The notes under the pieces are model-generated. The model was not told the DNA's origin, made no database searches, and saw nothing but the letters and a program-made list of their open reading frames with translations. This document shows positions 1 to 8,512 of a stretch of 64,000 nucleotides of DNA, piece after piece; positions within the stretch are counted from its first letter, which is position 1; every line of letters starts with the position of its first letter. The position numbers were made by a program, and so were the translations under genes. Location of the stretch: positions 62,001-126,000 of the forward strand of contig RSEH01000113.1 in assembly GCA_006503475.1 (NCBI GenBank), read 5' to 3'. This DNA is from Stentor roeselii. Lineage: Eukaryota > Ciliophora > Heterotrichea > Heterotrichida > Stentoridae.

Positions 1-282
1 TTCGAACTGCTCAGGAAAGACTTGAGAAAAGATGTCACAATGAGACAACTGGAAAGTCTTTTAAGACTTGCCCAGGCACATGCAAAGTTATGTCAAAGAG
101 AAGAAGTGACTATTTTTGACTGTGTTAGTGTTCTCATGGTCTATGAAAGCAGCTACCGTGGAATCGGAATGACTAAACACATTTCTTTCACTGATCAAAC
201 AGAGTTTCAGAAAGGCTTCGATGAAATCAGTCTCGCCTTAGGTGTTGAGTGTTTTTTAATAGATGATAGCGTGTTTAAATAA
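1..282 (+). CDS. MCM helicase family protein, C-terminal end (MCM9-like), partial
   Basis: The frame is open from base 1 and ends in TAA at 280-282, so this is only the last 93 residues of a longer gene. The visible part matches the C-terminal helical lid of MCM-family AAA+ helicases: a TxRQLESLxRLAQAHAKL helix, then a REEVT strand and an acidic helix. The YESS ending of the lid resembles the MESS of MCM9 better than MCM2-7, so a role in homologous-recombination repair is the likeliest reading, but the AAA+ core is outside the window. Only 12 nt separate its stop from the POP1 start. Confidence 0.6.
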   Translation, partial: FELLRKDLRKDVTMRQLESLLRLAQAHAKLCQREEVTIFDCVSVLMVYESSYRGIGMTKHISFTDQTEFQKGFDEISLALGVECFLIDDSVFK

Positions 283-294
283 TGATTGTAGTTA

Positions 295-2385
295 ATGGCC
301 AGTCGAAAAGCTGCTGCTTTTAAAAGTCGCGCGAAGGAAGAAACTTGTAAGATTCCTGCTTCGGTCTTGTCGGTTCCTCTTCCTCGAAATCTGGACTTGG
401 CTAGTTTTGTTGATGCCCGGATGACTGAATTGAACCATTTTCTTGATATTCTTGCGGATAAGGCCAAAGGAAGGATGTCGACCAAGCGCAACTTTCAGCT
501 GCTTCCGAAACATATGAGAAGACGCGCCATGTCTCACAACGCGCATCGAGTCCCTTCACGTGTAAGGACTGCTAATCAAGAAATCGCTTATTTGAAGAAC
601 CCGTGTCGCAAGTCTCGTCGACATTACGTGAAAATGATGCAAGAATACACGAAGAGAAGTTTGAAGGCCATGTGGCTTGAAACTCATATTTGGCATGCGA
701 AAAGAATGAAAATGATGGAAAAATGGGGATATAAAATTGGGTTTAAATGTAATGATAAAAGTGTCAGGGCAACTTACAGGTTTTCAAGAGATTCAGCTGT
801 TATTTATGATCAGTCTTATTTGGTTTTTTTGGTTATTCAGGATGTGGAAAGGTTTTTTAGATGTTTTGATTTGAAAGCTGTGGAAAATTTTAGAAGTGTT
901 CAAAGACTTGTTCATGTTAAACTTATTGCGAATGTCGAGGTTTATTTTAAAGACTCGTTGCTGGTCGTTTCGATTCATCCTGCAGCTTTTGAAGAGTTTT
1001 CTCAAGTCTTAAATGAACTTCAGATTCCTTATCAGAGCTTCAAAGACCAGGTAACTGTCTTCAAACTTCGAGGCCCTCGAAGTACTGAGTACCTATCCAA
1101 ATCTCTTAACTTCAAAAATGACGAAATCGCGAATTTGATGCGTCAAGTTGGGAAATTTCAAAACTTTCACTTTAAAAACGGGTCAATGATCTGTGTGGAT
1201 GTGATAAAATCTCTTCATTTCTCGAAAAACAACTCGCATGATGACTTGAAAAATTCTGGAGACATGATCCCTGAGCAGCCGAGTATCGATCTTTTGCTTC
1301 AGGTTCAGAATCACAATGGAAAATTTTATGATTCTGCCTTTTGGGACTTTTTAGATCCTGATTTGAATGTCGAGTCAAGAGTTCCTGAAAAAATTACTAC
1401 TAGAAGTGCACGATCAAGGTACCCTGCAAGTCGCAAGACGAAACAAAAATCTTCAGACACAACCGGCGACACTAAAATGAATAAAAATGGAAACCCTTTA
1501 GTCCTTGCAGAAAATAATCTAAAAATCTCAGAAATACCTGAAAATGATGTGGAAATGGCAGATGTAAATAATGAAAAATTCGCAGAAATCACTCAAAATG
1601 ACGTGGAAATGGAAGAAATCACTGAAAATCTGTTAGATGTTAAAAAAATAAATGAAAATCTTTTGAAATCAGGTAGAGTCCTTCTTGTTTATCATCGATC
1701 CAAGCATGGTAGCGGGTGGGACTTGATTTTGAAGTCTGGGTTCAACAACGATATCTGGAGAAGTTTAGTCTATTCAGGGTGTAAAGCTGTTGGTTTGCAA
1801 GAATTCAAATCGATTTCCTTCGAAAGTGGAGACCTCTTCTTCCCAAACGACTTTCCAAGTTCTCAGTCATATGATCACTACTCAAACGAAAAAGCCAAGG
1901 ACCTGATATTAAATTATTTCAAGAAACCCAGTGCAAAACGTATCAATTTCGAAAGAATAAAAAGTCCTTTTCCATTTTACTCTTGTTGGAAACTCGGCAA
2001 CGACATTTCAAGAGATTTCAAACAACTAGTCCCAGTGAAGGTCAAATGTTTCAACAGGTGTCCTAAAGACCTGTCATACATCTGCAAAGCTGAAGAATCC
2101 GACATAATTCTAACAAAATTTAAAGAACCTCTCGGCGATCGAACTGAAAAAAACTCCAACTGGAAGCCAGAACATTTCCTAAACCTCAGCAAAATCAAGA
2201 CCTCCCGTCAAATCATCGGCTTTATCACAACAGGAGGCTTCAGTTACCGAAAACGTCGAGGTTTCGGCCTAGGTCACATAACCTCCGAGTCCTCAACAGC
2301 CCTTCCCTTCAAGGCCTTATTCCGTAACCCATCATCTCAATTCTACCATTTATGTTTATTGAAACAACTAAAAAGCAATTCATAA
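295..2385 (+). CDS. POP1: Ribonuclease P/MRP subunit POP1
   Basis: 696 residues without an intron. The N-terminal basic block (about residues 60-110) carries LPKHMRRRAMSHNAHRVP, the signature of POP1, the large scaffold protein of RNase P and RNase MRP that mature tRNA 5' ends and pre-rRNA. A POPLD-type region lies near the middle to C-terminal part. The C-terminus has a Gly-rich strand, IGFITTGGFSYRKRRGFGLG, typical of the last POP1 domain, which folds like aminomethyltransferases. A low-complexity acidic insert (about 380-450) is probably lineage specific. The start is the first ATG after the upstream stop. The protein should be nucleolar/nuclear. Confidence 0.93.
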   Translation: MASRKAAAFKSRAKEETCKIPASVLSVPLPRNLDLASFVDARMTELNHFLDILADKAKGRMSTKRNFQLLPKHMRRRAMSHNAHRVPSRVRTANQEIAYLKNPCRKSRRHYVKMMQEYTKRSLKAMWLETHIWHAKRMKMMEKWGYKIGFKCNDKSVRATYRFSRDSAVIYDQSYLVFLVIQDVERFFRCFDLKAVENFRSVQRLVHVKLIANVEVYFKDSLLVVSIHPAAFEEFSQVLNELQIPYQSFKDQVTVFKLRGPRSTEYLSKSLNFKNDEIANLMRQVGKFQNFHFKNGSMICVDVIKSLHFSKNNSHDDLKNSGDMIPEQPSIDLLLQVQNHNGKFYDSAFWDFLDPDLNVESRVPEKITTRSARSRYPASRKTKQKSSDTTGDTKMNKNGNPLVLAENNLKISEIPENDVEMADVNNEKFAEITQNDVEMEEITENLLDVKKINENLLKSGRVLLVYHRSKHGSGWDLILKSGFNNDIWRSLVYSGCKAVGLQEFKSISFESGDLFFPNDFPSSQSYDHYSNEKAKDLILNYFKKPSAKRINFERIKSPFPFYSCWKLGNDISRDFKQLVPVKVKCFNRCPKDLSYICKAEESDIILTKFKEPLGDRTEKNSNWKPEHFLNLSKIKTSRQIIGFITTGGFSYRKRRGFGLGHITSESSTALPFKALFRNPSSQFYHLCLLKQLKSNS

Positions 2386-2411
2386 TCTCTTATAATTTAT
2401 TTGTGAAAAGC

Positions 2412-3035
2412 TTAACAACAACCTTTTTTCCCTCCTTCAGGTTTTTTTTGATTCGATAATACGACAGGTGTAGTTTCTTTCGGCACTTCACTGATTTTCT
2501 TCTGTTGTTTTTTCGCATGTAAGACCTCAGCGACTTTAACAAATACTTCAGATACATGTTCAGCGGTCTTAGCAGAGGCCTCGATGAACCCGTCGAGTTT
2601 CTTTTCATTTGCGAATTTTGAAGCGGCTTCAGTGGTGACTTCGCGTTCTTCATCTGCCAGGTCCAGCATGTTGCCGACTAAGTAAATGACTGCGTCGGGG
2701 TCTGAATTGAGTCGAATTTCTCGAAGCCAATCGTCGAGGTTGTCGAAACTTTCGGCGCGGGTCAAGTCGTACATCAGGATCACTCCGTTCGCGTTGCGGT
2801 AGAAACTTCGGGTTATTGCTCGGAATGACTCTTGACCTGCTGTGTCCCATATTTGAAGCTTTATTTGTTTTCCGGCTGCTGTCACTGTTTTCGCACCGTA
2901 TTCAACACCGATCGTTACGTTGTGGTCTTCTTTAAAATCACCGTCTATGAATTGAAGGAGAAAACAGGACTTTCCTACTCCTGAGTCACCGATTATTAGA
3001 AGTTTGAACAGGGAATCTGGCTGTGCTTCTGACAT
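2412..3035 (-). CDS. Rab-family small GTPase (Rab2/Rab4-like)
   Basis: 207 residues. P-loop GDSGVGKS at 16-23, switch I with TIGVEYGAK, switch II WDTAGQESFR with DTAGQ at 64-68, SAK near 153, and a C-terminal GCC for double geranylgeranylation. TIGVEYGAK and KLQIWDTAGQESFR point to the Rab2/Rab4/Rab14 group that works at ER-Golgi or endosomal membranes. The guanine-specificity motif NKxD is replaced by NMLD (122-125), which is unusual for a Rab and could weaken or alter nucleotide binding. The gene is convergent with POP1, with 26 nt between the stops. Confidence 0.9.
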   Translation of the reverse strand: MSEAQPDSLFKLLIIGDSGVGKSCFLLQFIDGDFKEDHNVTIGVEYGAKTVTAAGKQIKLQIWDTAGQESFRAITRSFYRNANGVILMYDLTRAESFDNLDDWLREIRLNSDPDAVIYLVGNMLDLADEEREVTTEAASKFANEKKLDGFIEASAKTAEHVSEVFVKVAEVLHAKKQQKKISEVPKETTPVVLSNQKKPEGGKKGCC

Positions 3036-3237
3036 TTATTTATTCAACTATAGACATCTTGCTTTAGTAGGACGTGGTTTGGGGTTGGAGGTGATTTTTT
3101 TTTGGGTTGAGAAGTTTTATGGGTTTAGAGATTATTAGATCTCTCAGTTAGTCCAGTTAGTTTCAATACTTGATCTTTTCTCTTTATACAAATAAAAGCG
3201 ATCTCCTTATATCTATTCATTCCTAAAACATTGAAAC

Positions 3238-3726
3238 TTAAACATTAGTTAATTTTTCCTTCTTTAATAAGCTCGAGCTGGTTTTCTTAACCAATTTAGA
3301 TGTACTTGAAAAAGTTTTATCAATCTTTTTCTTCGAAGTTAAAGCATTGCTGATCTTTTTCCGCACATCTCTAGGTGAGAAAGCTTTGATAGTATCTTGT
3401 TTTTTAATAGATTTTGACTTGGATTTGTTTTTTTTATTAGAAGGACTTTTTAGATCCTTTATTTTTCCCGGATTCAAACTGAGATCCGTATTCTTTTTAA
3501 AGACATCAATTTTATGTTTCTTCGAAGAATCATCTCTTTTCAGTTTGACACTTTCAGTAGAAAATACTCGAGTCTTCGGAGATTTCGCTTCTGACCTTCT
3601 CTGGGCTTTCTGAACTTTAAGCAATCTCGAGCAAAGATCTTCATAATCAAAGTGAACCCCATAAATGTTTTCCACTTTTTCCTCAGTTCTTTTAAGAGTT
3701 TTATGACTTGAGTGTTTTTTCATCAT
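3238..3726 (-). CDS. Hypothetical Lys/Ser-rich basic protein
   Basis: 162 residues, starting with two Met codons at 3726. Not recognised. It is strongly basic, with repeated Lys-Ser-Lys runs from about residue 50 to the end and no predicted membrane segment. An N-terminal segment around YGVHFDYEDLCSRLLKVQKAQRR looks like a short amphipathic helix, and the rest is probably disordered. Such composition fits a nucleic-acid- or microtubule-binding tail, but no family can be named. It shares orientation with the Rab gene, with about 200 nt of AT-rich DNA between them. Confidence 0.6.
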   Translation of the reverse strand: MMKKHSSHKTLKRTEEKVENIYGVHFDYEDLCSRLLKVQKAQRRSEAKSPKTRVFSTESVKLKRDDSSKKHKIDVFKKNTDLSLNPGKIKDLKSPSNKKNKSKSKSIKKQDTIKAFSPRDVRKKISNALTSKKKIDKTFSSTSKLVKKTSSSLLKKEKLTNV

Positions 3727-3830
3727 ACTTTTTCTATTACATGTCTTGAAGTTTAATATGAACTATGCTAAATGATTAACAATAAACTGCGGCAAGTGCT
3801 TATTAAATTAATAATTACAGTCATCCAAGG

Positions 3831-4394
3831 TTAAAACTGCTTTTTTCCTTTCGGATAGACAGTCATTGTGTACCCGGAAATGCTCGGAGGCTGCTTCTGG
3901 TGAATCAAGAAAGTCTCTTCAAAAAACCTTGGAAGTCGTGAACGGTTCAGCTTTTCAGGACTCTGTGATTTTAACCTTCTGCCACCATTAGAAGTGTGAA
4001 GTTTGACGCTGACTACTTCAAGTTTCTTTTGTTTTTCAAGGATTTTTCCTTTGCGAGTCATGATGCTAGGGTTTCTCGCTATGAGGGAGTTGATGTAGCT
4101 TGTGAAGGTTGGAGTTCCTTTATGGAAAATATTGAAGTTTGAACGTCTGTCTTCAATCAATTCTAAAGGACGGTCTTTCGCGGGCTTTGGCTGTAGTGGC
4201 TTGTCGTATCTTCGGCGGAGCTTTGGACTGGGTTTTAGTGAAGAATAAGGAACTGCTGTTGAAATTTTTCTGGATCCTGATTCAAGTTTTGGATCTGTGC
4301 TCCAGGCGGATAGGTCTCCTAATTCGTTTGAAGTTAATGGAGTTTTTGAACTCTCTGCATCGAGGGCAAGAATAAAATCGTCTTCTAGACTCAT
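3831..4394 (-). CDS. Hypothetical protein, probably ciliate specific
   Basis: 187 residues, intact from ATG at 4394 to TAA. No recognised domain. The N-terminus is acidic (MSLEDDFILALDAE), followed by a Pro/Lys/Arg-rich disordered middle and a conserved-looking block with SNFNIFHKGTPTFTSYINSL near residues 85-105. No signal peptide, membrane helix or coiled coil is visible. The coding nature is supported by frame length, a proper start and codon composition like that of its neighbours rather than of the intergenic DNA. Confidence 0.55.
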   Translation of the reverse strand: MSLEDDFILALDAESSKTPLTSNELGDLSAWSTDPKLESGSRKISTAVPYSSLKPSPKLRRRYDKPLQPKPAKDRPLELIEDRRSNFNIFHKGTPTFTSYINSLIARNPSIMTRKGKILEKQKKLEVVSVKLHTSNGGRRLKSQSPEKLNRSRLPRFFEETFLIHQKQPPSISGYTMTVYPKGKKQF

Positions 4395-4806
4395 TGTTTA
4401 CAATATGGATTGTAGTATATTGGAATCATTTGGTGAATGTTTTAATTTATTGAATTTGTTGTTTATGTTTAAGGGTTTGGGGTGGTTTGTATTTGGGTTA
4501 TTTTGATGTGAATTTTGGGAAAATTTGAAAATTTTTATGGTTTGGTTTAAGTTTTTTAGGTTATTGTTAAATTAGGGAAATATGTTCATGTATTGTAGTC
4601 TTTACTTCTATAAATTCTAGTTTTATTAGAAAATAATGGAAGTTCAATTGAAAATTACTAAAATAATTGCATATTACAAGTAATCAAAAGAAAAAATCTC
4701 CATTTCCATCTTTTGTATCAATCTGCTTTTATAAAAATTTTTTTTTATATGAGTATATATCCATGTGGGTAAATTTTACTTTAATCAAGCTAGTTTATAT
4801 AGTAAA
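4395..4806. repeat. Intergenic stretch holding a decayed copy of the next gene's 3' end
   Basis: The AT-rich gap contains, at about 4637-4725, a degenerate copy of the last part of the minus-strand gene that ends at 4807. Read on the minus strand the copy gives KMEMEIFSFDYL, a stop, then YAII. The true gene end reads NMKMETFSFNYLCFAII. The copy lies about 165 bp beyond the real stop and is not open. The remaining DNA (4395-4630) is T/G rich on the + strand, the usual composition upstream of a minus-strand gene here. Confidence 0.6.
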
Positions 4807-5517
4807 TTAAGGAAATGCAACTAAAAGACTACTAGAAATAATTGCAAAACACAAGTAATTAAAAGAAAAGGTCTCCATTTTCATATTTCTAATCAAAAAC
4901 ACAAAATAGCAAGTCCACGGAATCAACATCAAAACCACCGCTTTTCTCCTATCTTCACTAATGCAATCTAAAAGAACTAAAGAATAAAACAAAATCTGAA
5001 GCAAAGTAAACATTTTATAACTTTCATATCTTCCTAAAGCCCTGGCAAGAGTTTTTTTATCATTTTTGATATCTTCTGAAAAACTACTGAGTTCTCGAAT
5101 AAGCATCCAAGAAAGAAACAAAACTTCAAAGTTCAATATCTTAAAAAAAACTTTAAAAAAATCCTTTTCCTGCAAATAAAAAAACATTCCAATCTGAGCC
5201 GTGATCAGATTCACTCCTCGAAGAAAAGTCTCAAAATTTCTCACAAAACCGATCATCTTATAAAAGACCCAAATCACCAAAAACTGCATCAAAAACCCAA
5301 AAACCTGAAAATTTTCTTGCATGTTTAAAAGAACCAAAGCAAAACCAAAGAACCAAGTAAAAAAAGTACAGTTTTTCACTAAAAAGGCAAAAATGACTAA
5401 AGCTCCAGAATGAATCACTAAGAATGCAAGCATATTCCAACTAATTCTGCAACAAAAGTACAGAAAAAGTGCCTGAACAGCTAAGACATGTAAAAACTCT
5501 TCAAAAAAGAACCTCAT
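4807..5517 (-). CDS. Multi-pass membrane protein, UbiA-prenyltransferase-like
   Basis: 236 residues, very hydrophobic and aromatic, with about seven probable transmembrane helices. A hydrophilic loop reads IRELSSFSEDIKNDKKTLARALG (about residues 140-162 in two overlapping blocks). This resembles the second Asp-rich loop of UbiA-type aromatic prenyltransferases (REx..D..D..KTL...LG), in which the Asp residues bind Mg-diphosphate. The first NDxxDxxxD loop is not visible, and the protein is shorter than the usual 280-300 residues, so it is either a divergent or degenerate UbiA member or a chance match. Localisation would be ER or mitochondrial membrane. A decayed copy of its 3' end lies just downstream. 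Confidence 0.4.
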   Translation of the reverse strand: MRFFFEEFLHVLAVQALFLYFCCRISWNMLAFLVIHSGALVIFAFLVKNCTFFTWFFGFALVLLNMQENFQVFGFLMQFLVIWVFYKMIGFVRNFETFLRGVNLITAQIGMFFYLQEKDFFKVFFKILNFEVLFLSWMLIRELSSFSEDIKNDKKTLARALGRYESYKMFTLLQILFYSLVLLDCISEDRRKAVVLMLIPWTCYFVFLIRNMKMETFSFNYLCFAIISSSLLVAFP

Positions 5518-5565
5518 TTATGTATTCTAATGATTAAAACATGATGATTTTTTACTCATTTTATA

Positions 5566-6588
5566 ATGTGGGTGCTTCTTCCATTATTGGCTGCAAGTTC
5601 TTCATGCCCTTCATTCACCTGTGGAACTTTGACTGATAATCTCTGCATTCAAGTAGGTCAGAAAATTTTATTTCAACCCTGCGAGTCTGAAGAGTTTCCT
5701 TACTGTCCTTATACTGATTTTTCAACGAGCAGTCAATGCATTTCATTAGCTCCTTCTCCTATTGGTACTGCTTATCCTGGAGACCCTTGCTCTAGTAACT
5801 TGACTTGCCTTTATTCTAATTGCAAGGATGGGATTTGTCAGGGACTACTCACGTCTGCGCCTTGCACTGATACTGGACAATGCAGTCCAGGTAATCGATG
5901 TGAATATGGAAAGTGCAGAATTCTACTGGATCTTGGTCCAAGTGATGGTTCAGGCACAGATGGGAACTGCACAGTCGACAGTGACTGTGTAAACAATGGA
6001 GTTTGTGACTCAGGAAATTGTTATGAGTACTTCTCAAAGAGCGAAACCGAGCCAGTCCAAGATTGCCAGAATGGAGTGAATCTCGTTTGTAAAAGTGGAC
6101 TCTGCTATAAAGGGTACTGTCTCTCAGAAGATATGAAAACAAAGGATGAGGATGAATATGAATGCGATTCAGATGAGGATTGTGTTTCAAATTATTACAA
6201 TACAAAACCTCATTTTCTTAAATTCTCTTCTGGCTGTAAATGCGGCATGAGTCCCAAAGGCAAGTCGTTTTGTGGACTCTTCCCTGGCGATAAATGGATG
6301 AAAAAATATGTCAAATTGTTTAAGGAGTGGATCAACAGCTCTGATTGCAAAAAGTGCCACTCTTATAGCAGGAGTAGTTATAATTGCATTCGTCATCATT
6401 GGGATAAAGACAAGGCTGACACATTGGCTTATTATATGTTTAAAGTGAATAATTGGAGAAATTTACAAGATGTTTCTAGTTGTGTGAGTAAAATCGTGTA
6501 CTTTAATTATGAAAAAGGATCAGATGATGAATCAAGTCATGGCTCTTGGATTACTTTCTCAATCTTTACCCTTCTTTCGTTCTGGTAA
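5566..6588 (+). CDS. Secreted or GPI-anchored cysteine-rich surface protein
   Basis: 340 residues. A short hydrophobic N-terminus (MWVLLPLLAAS) is a signal peptide. Residues 20-200 hold many Cys pairs in short modules such as CTDTGQCSPGNRCEYGKC and CTVDSDCVNNGVCDSGNC, resembling the Dickkopf/EB-type disulfide modules common in ciliate surface proteins. N-glycosylation sequons (NLT, NCT, NSS) are present. The last 15 residues (WITFSIFTLLSFW) are hydrophobic after a Ser/Gly/acidic stretch, which fits a GPI-anchor signal. Function is unknown: a cell-surface or extracellular-matrix protein. The ATG follows a TTATA stretch, as in many genes here. Confidence 0.7.
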   Translation: MWVLLPLLAASSSCPSFTCGTLTDNLCIQVGQKILFQPCESEEFPYCPYTDFSTSSQCISLAPSPIGTAYPGDPCSSNLTCLYSNCKDGICQGLLTSAPCTDTGQCSPGNRCEYGKCRILLDLGPSDGSGTDGNCTVDSDCVNNGVCDSGNCYEYFSKSETEPVQDCQNGVNLVCKSGLCYKGYCLSEDMKTKDEDEYECDSDEDCVSNYYNTKPHFLKFSSGCKCGMSPKGKSFCGLFPGDKWMKKYVKLFKEWINSSDCKKCHSYSRSSYNCIRHHWDKDKADTLAYYMFKVNNWRNLQDVSSCVSKIVYFNYEKGSDDESSHGSWITFSIFTLLSFW

Positions 6589-6621
6589 TAACTTGAATCT
6601 AGTTAGTTAATATCTATAACA

Positions 6622-7851
6622 TTAATATCCTTTCAAGGAGTACTCCCTGATCTTTGCAAGTAGTTCAGGACTCATAGTTTCCACCTGCTCAACACAAGCT
6701 TCTAAAGTAGTCACATAATAACCCATAGACCCATTCTGAACAATTTTTCTTCCAAACTCGCAAATCATCTTTATATGTCCACTCAAGTCAGGAATGCGAG
6801 CCTTGAATACAATGAACAAGAATATGCTTAAAATCTGATCAGCACTAATGACCAAGTCATCCTTAGACACTCCAGGTTCATCCTTCCAGTACTCATCCAC
6901 ACATTCACAAAGTGTCCTAGAGCACTGCACAATGACTGCTAACTTCCTCAACGGCGAGAACTGTTTTTCTATTTCCCTCAACTTTTCAATAGCCTTCGAA
7001 TAAGCTTTGATCCCTTTTCCAATATCAACATCAAGCTGAAAATACCGATGAATCCCCAGATCAGCACATTTAATCCTCGAGTACTCTTCAAGTTTATCCG
7101 CATATCTTTCTTCCCCTATTTTATTAACAAGTCGATAAGCCTGTAGCAGACAAAGTTGAAGCTGATCACTAAAAACTTCCTCAATCATCAAATCATACAT
7201 CTCCCCAGGTTTTTCCTCAATAGTCTTCGCAACGACTCCTCCATAATAATGAACCATAGCCTGAAGTGTAAGCAAGACGAATTCCCTGACATCTTCGCAC
7301 ATTCCCTTCAAGTACTGTTCAGGAGCATCAAAAATTTCATCTTTAAGAGTTCCTTGAAACAAGTACTGCCCGACGAAGGCTTGATTGAACTTAAGGATCA
7401 TTGCAGCGATGCAGTGTTCTTGCGTGTTCTGGAAGTGAACGTGCAAAAAGTCGATCAAACTCTGAGCTTCGAATGAGTTGGTGTACTCCACGTTGCCCTG
7501 CGGAAGACTGATGGTCGTGACAGGCGTGGGGTCTTGCGGGGTGTTGTCTTTGTAGCTCTGCAGGTAGTCGTACCACAGAACGTTCGAACGCCATTTGTAG
7601 TCCTTTACAGTGTTCCAGTCCTCGACTAGTTCAGAGATCTGCAAAGGCCAGGCCTTGTTTGGAAGTTTTTCTTGAACGAGAAAGATTTCTTGTTGGATGA
7701 ATTCTTTCCAGTTCTATTTAAGACTTACTTTAAAATCGCTGGAATTTAGAAGTTCCTCGTTTTTTTTGTAGTACTCTTGTTTCTTTGATTTTATGATTTT
7801 CAGGTAACCTTGCTTGACTTTGTCTCGCTGTTGTGACTGCTTTGGACCCAT
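6622..7851 (-). CDS. VPS9-domain protein, putative Rab5-type GEF
   Basis: One 15-nt intron (7714-7728) splits the gene; the spliced product has 404 residues. The N-terminal 45 residues are basic and helical (MGPKQSQQRDKVKQGYLKII). The C-terminal third matches the VPS9 domain: a DDLVISADQILSIFLFIVFKA helix, then IPDLSGHIKMICEF and a GYYVTTLEACVEQV helix. VPS9 domains exchange nucleotide on Rab5-family GTPases on early endosomes. The start ATG (7851-7849) directly follows the SKP1 stop (7854-7852) with no base between, so its 5' UTR, if any, lies in SKP1 coding sequence. The exact effector partner cannot be told. Confidence 0.8.
7714..7728 (-). other. 15-nt intron (VPS9 gene)
   Basis: The minus strand reads GTAAGTCTTAAATAG. 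It is phase 0 and, if retained, ends the frame with its own TAG. Removing it joins SSDFK to NWKEFI in frame with the VPS9 protein. Confidence 0.9.
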
Positions 7852-8334
7852 TTATTGATTATTATTTTTCCTATTTAAGGACCAGGGATTCGCCTGAAGG
7901 ATTCGTTGGTCTTCTTCTTCAGTGTACTCCGCTGTGATTCCGAAGCGCTTTTTGATTGACTCGAAGGGAAGTGAAGTCTGTTCCCAGGCAACGAAAGCGA
8001 AAAGAAGGTCTAAAAGGCCTTCGACGTCGAGGAACACAACAGACAAGAGCAGCTCAGTGACTGACTTTTTTACTCTTTCGAGAAATTCACGGTCCCAAGG
8101 GTCTTTGAAGACCTGCTCAAAGGGCTTCCCTGAGACAGGTCTTTCTATTCTGACAATTTGGTAGTTGTGATGCTCGCAGTAGTCTTTTATGAGATGAAGA
8201 TGAGGCATTGGAAGCTGCACCTGGACCTCTCCAGGGAAGTCTTCAATTGCGTGTTTCACGAAGTTGCTCATTTGGCTGAACTGACTGGAAAACTGGATTT
8301 TTCCTTCTTCAGTTGTTAGAATGATTGACTCCAT
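7852..8334 (-). CDS. SKP1: SKP1 family protein (SCF ubiquitin ligase adaptor)
   Basis: 160 residues, the usual SKP1 length. The N-terminal BTB-like half has an ILTTEEGKIQF strand and a LPMPHLHLIKDYCEHHN helix, the typical cullin-binding region. The middle has PWDREFLE and a LDVEGLLDLLFAFVA helix. The F-box-binding C-terminus reads FESIKKRFGITAEYTEEEDQ, followed by NPW (ENxW in most SKP1s). It links cullin-1 to F-box proteins for ubiquitination of cell-cycle and other substrates. The tail LNRKNNNQ departs from the usual WC(E/D)-type ending. The stop codon abuts the next gene's ATG. The divergent partner starts at 8477. Confidence 0.93.
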   Translation of the reverse strand: MESIILTTEEGKIQFSSQFSQMSNFVKHAIEDFPGEVQVQLPMPHLHLIKDYCEHHNYQIVRIERPVSGKPFEQVFKDPWDREFLERVKKSVTELLLSVVFLDVEGLLDLLFAFVAWEQTSLPFESIKKRFGITAEYTEEEDQRILQANPWSLNRKNNNQ

Positions 8335-8351
8335 TTCAGGTAAATTTTTCT

Positions 8352-8512
8352 ATAATCTTGTTCGAACACTTTCATATGAATTCTTAGTAAAAATGGAAAA
8401 TACGAGGAATTGTCTTTCAAAAACTCATTTCTTCCATAATCTTATTTGAACACTTTCATATGAATTCTTAGTAAAAATGGAAAATACGAAGAATTGTCTT
8501 TCAAAAACTCAT
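8352..8512 (+). repeat. Tandem duplication of a gene's upstream region, start codon and first codons
   Basis: Two 77-bp copies, 8352-8428 and 8436-8512, differ at three positions. Each contains AAAATGGAAAATACG, so the upstream ATG (8393-8395) is a copy of the true start at 8477. The first copy's frame closes after about 18 codons. The gap separates divergent SKP1 and the 8477 gene. Confidence 0.92.

Noticed and set aside
7849-8334. SKP1 and VPS9 protein as one fused gene
   Set aside because: SKP1 ends normally with TAA after a plausible tail, and no 15-nt GT-AG intron removes the stop; the second protein has its own ATG.
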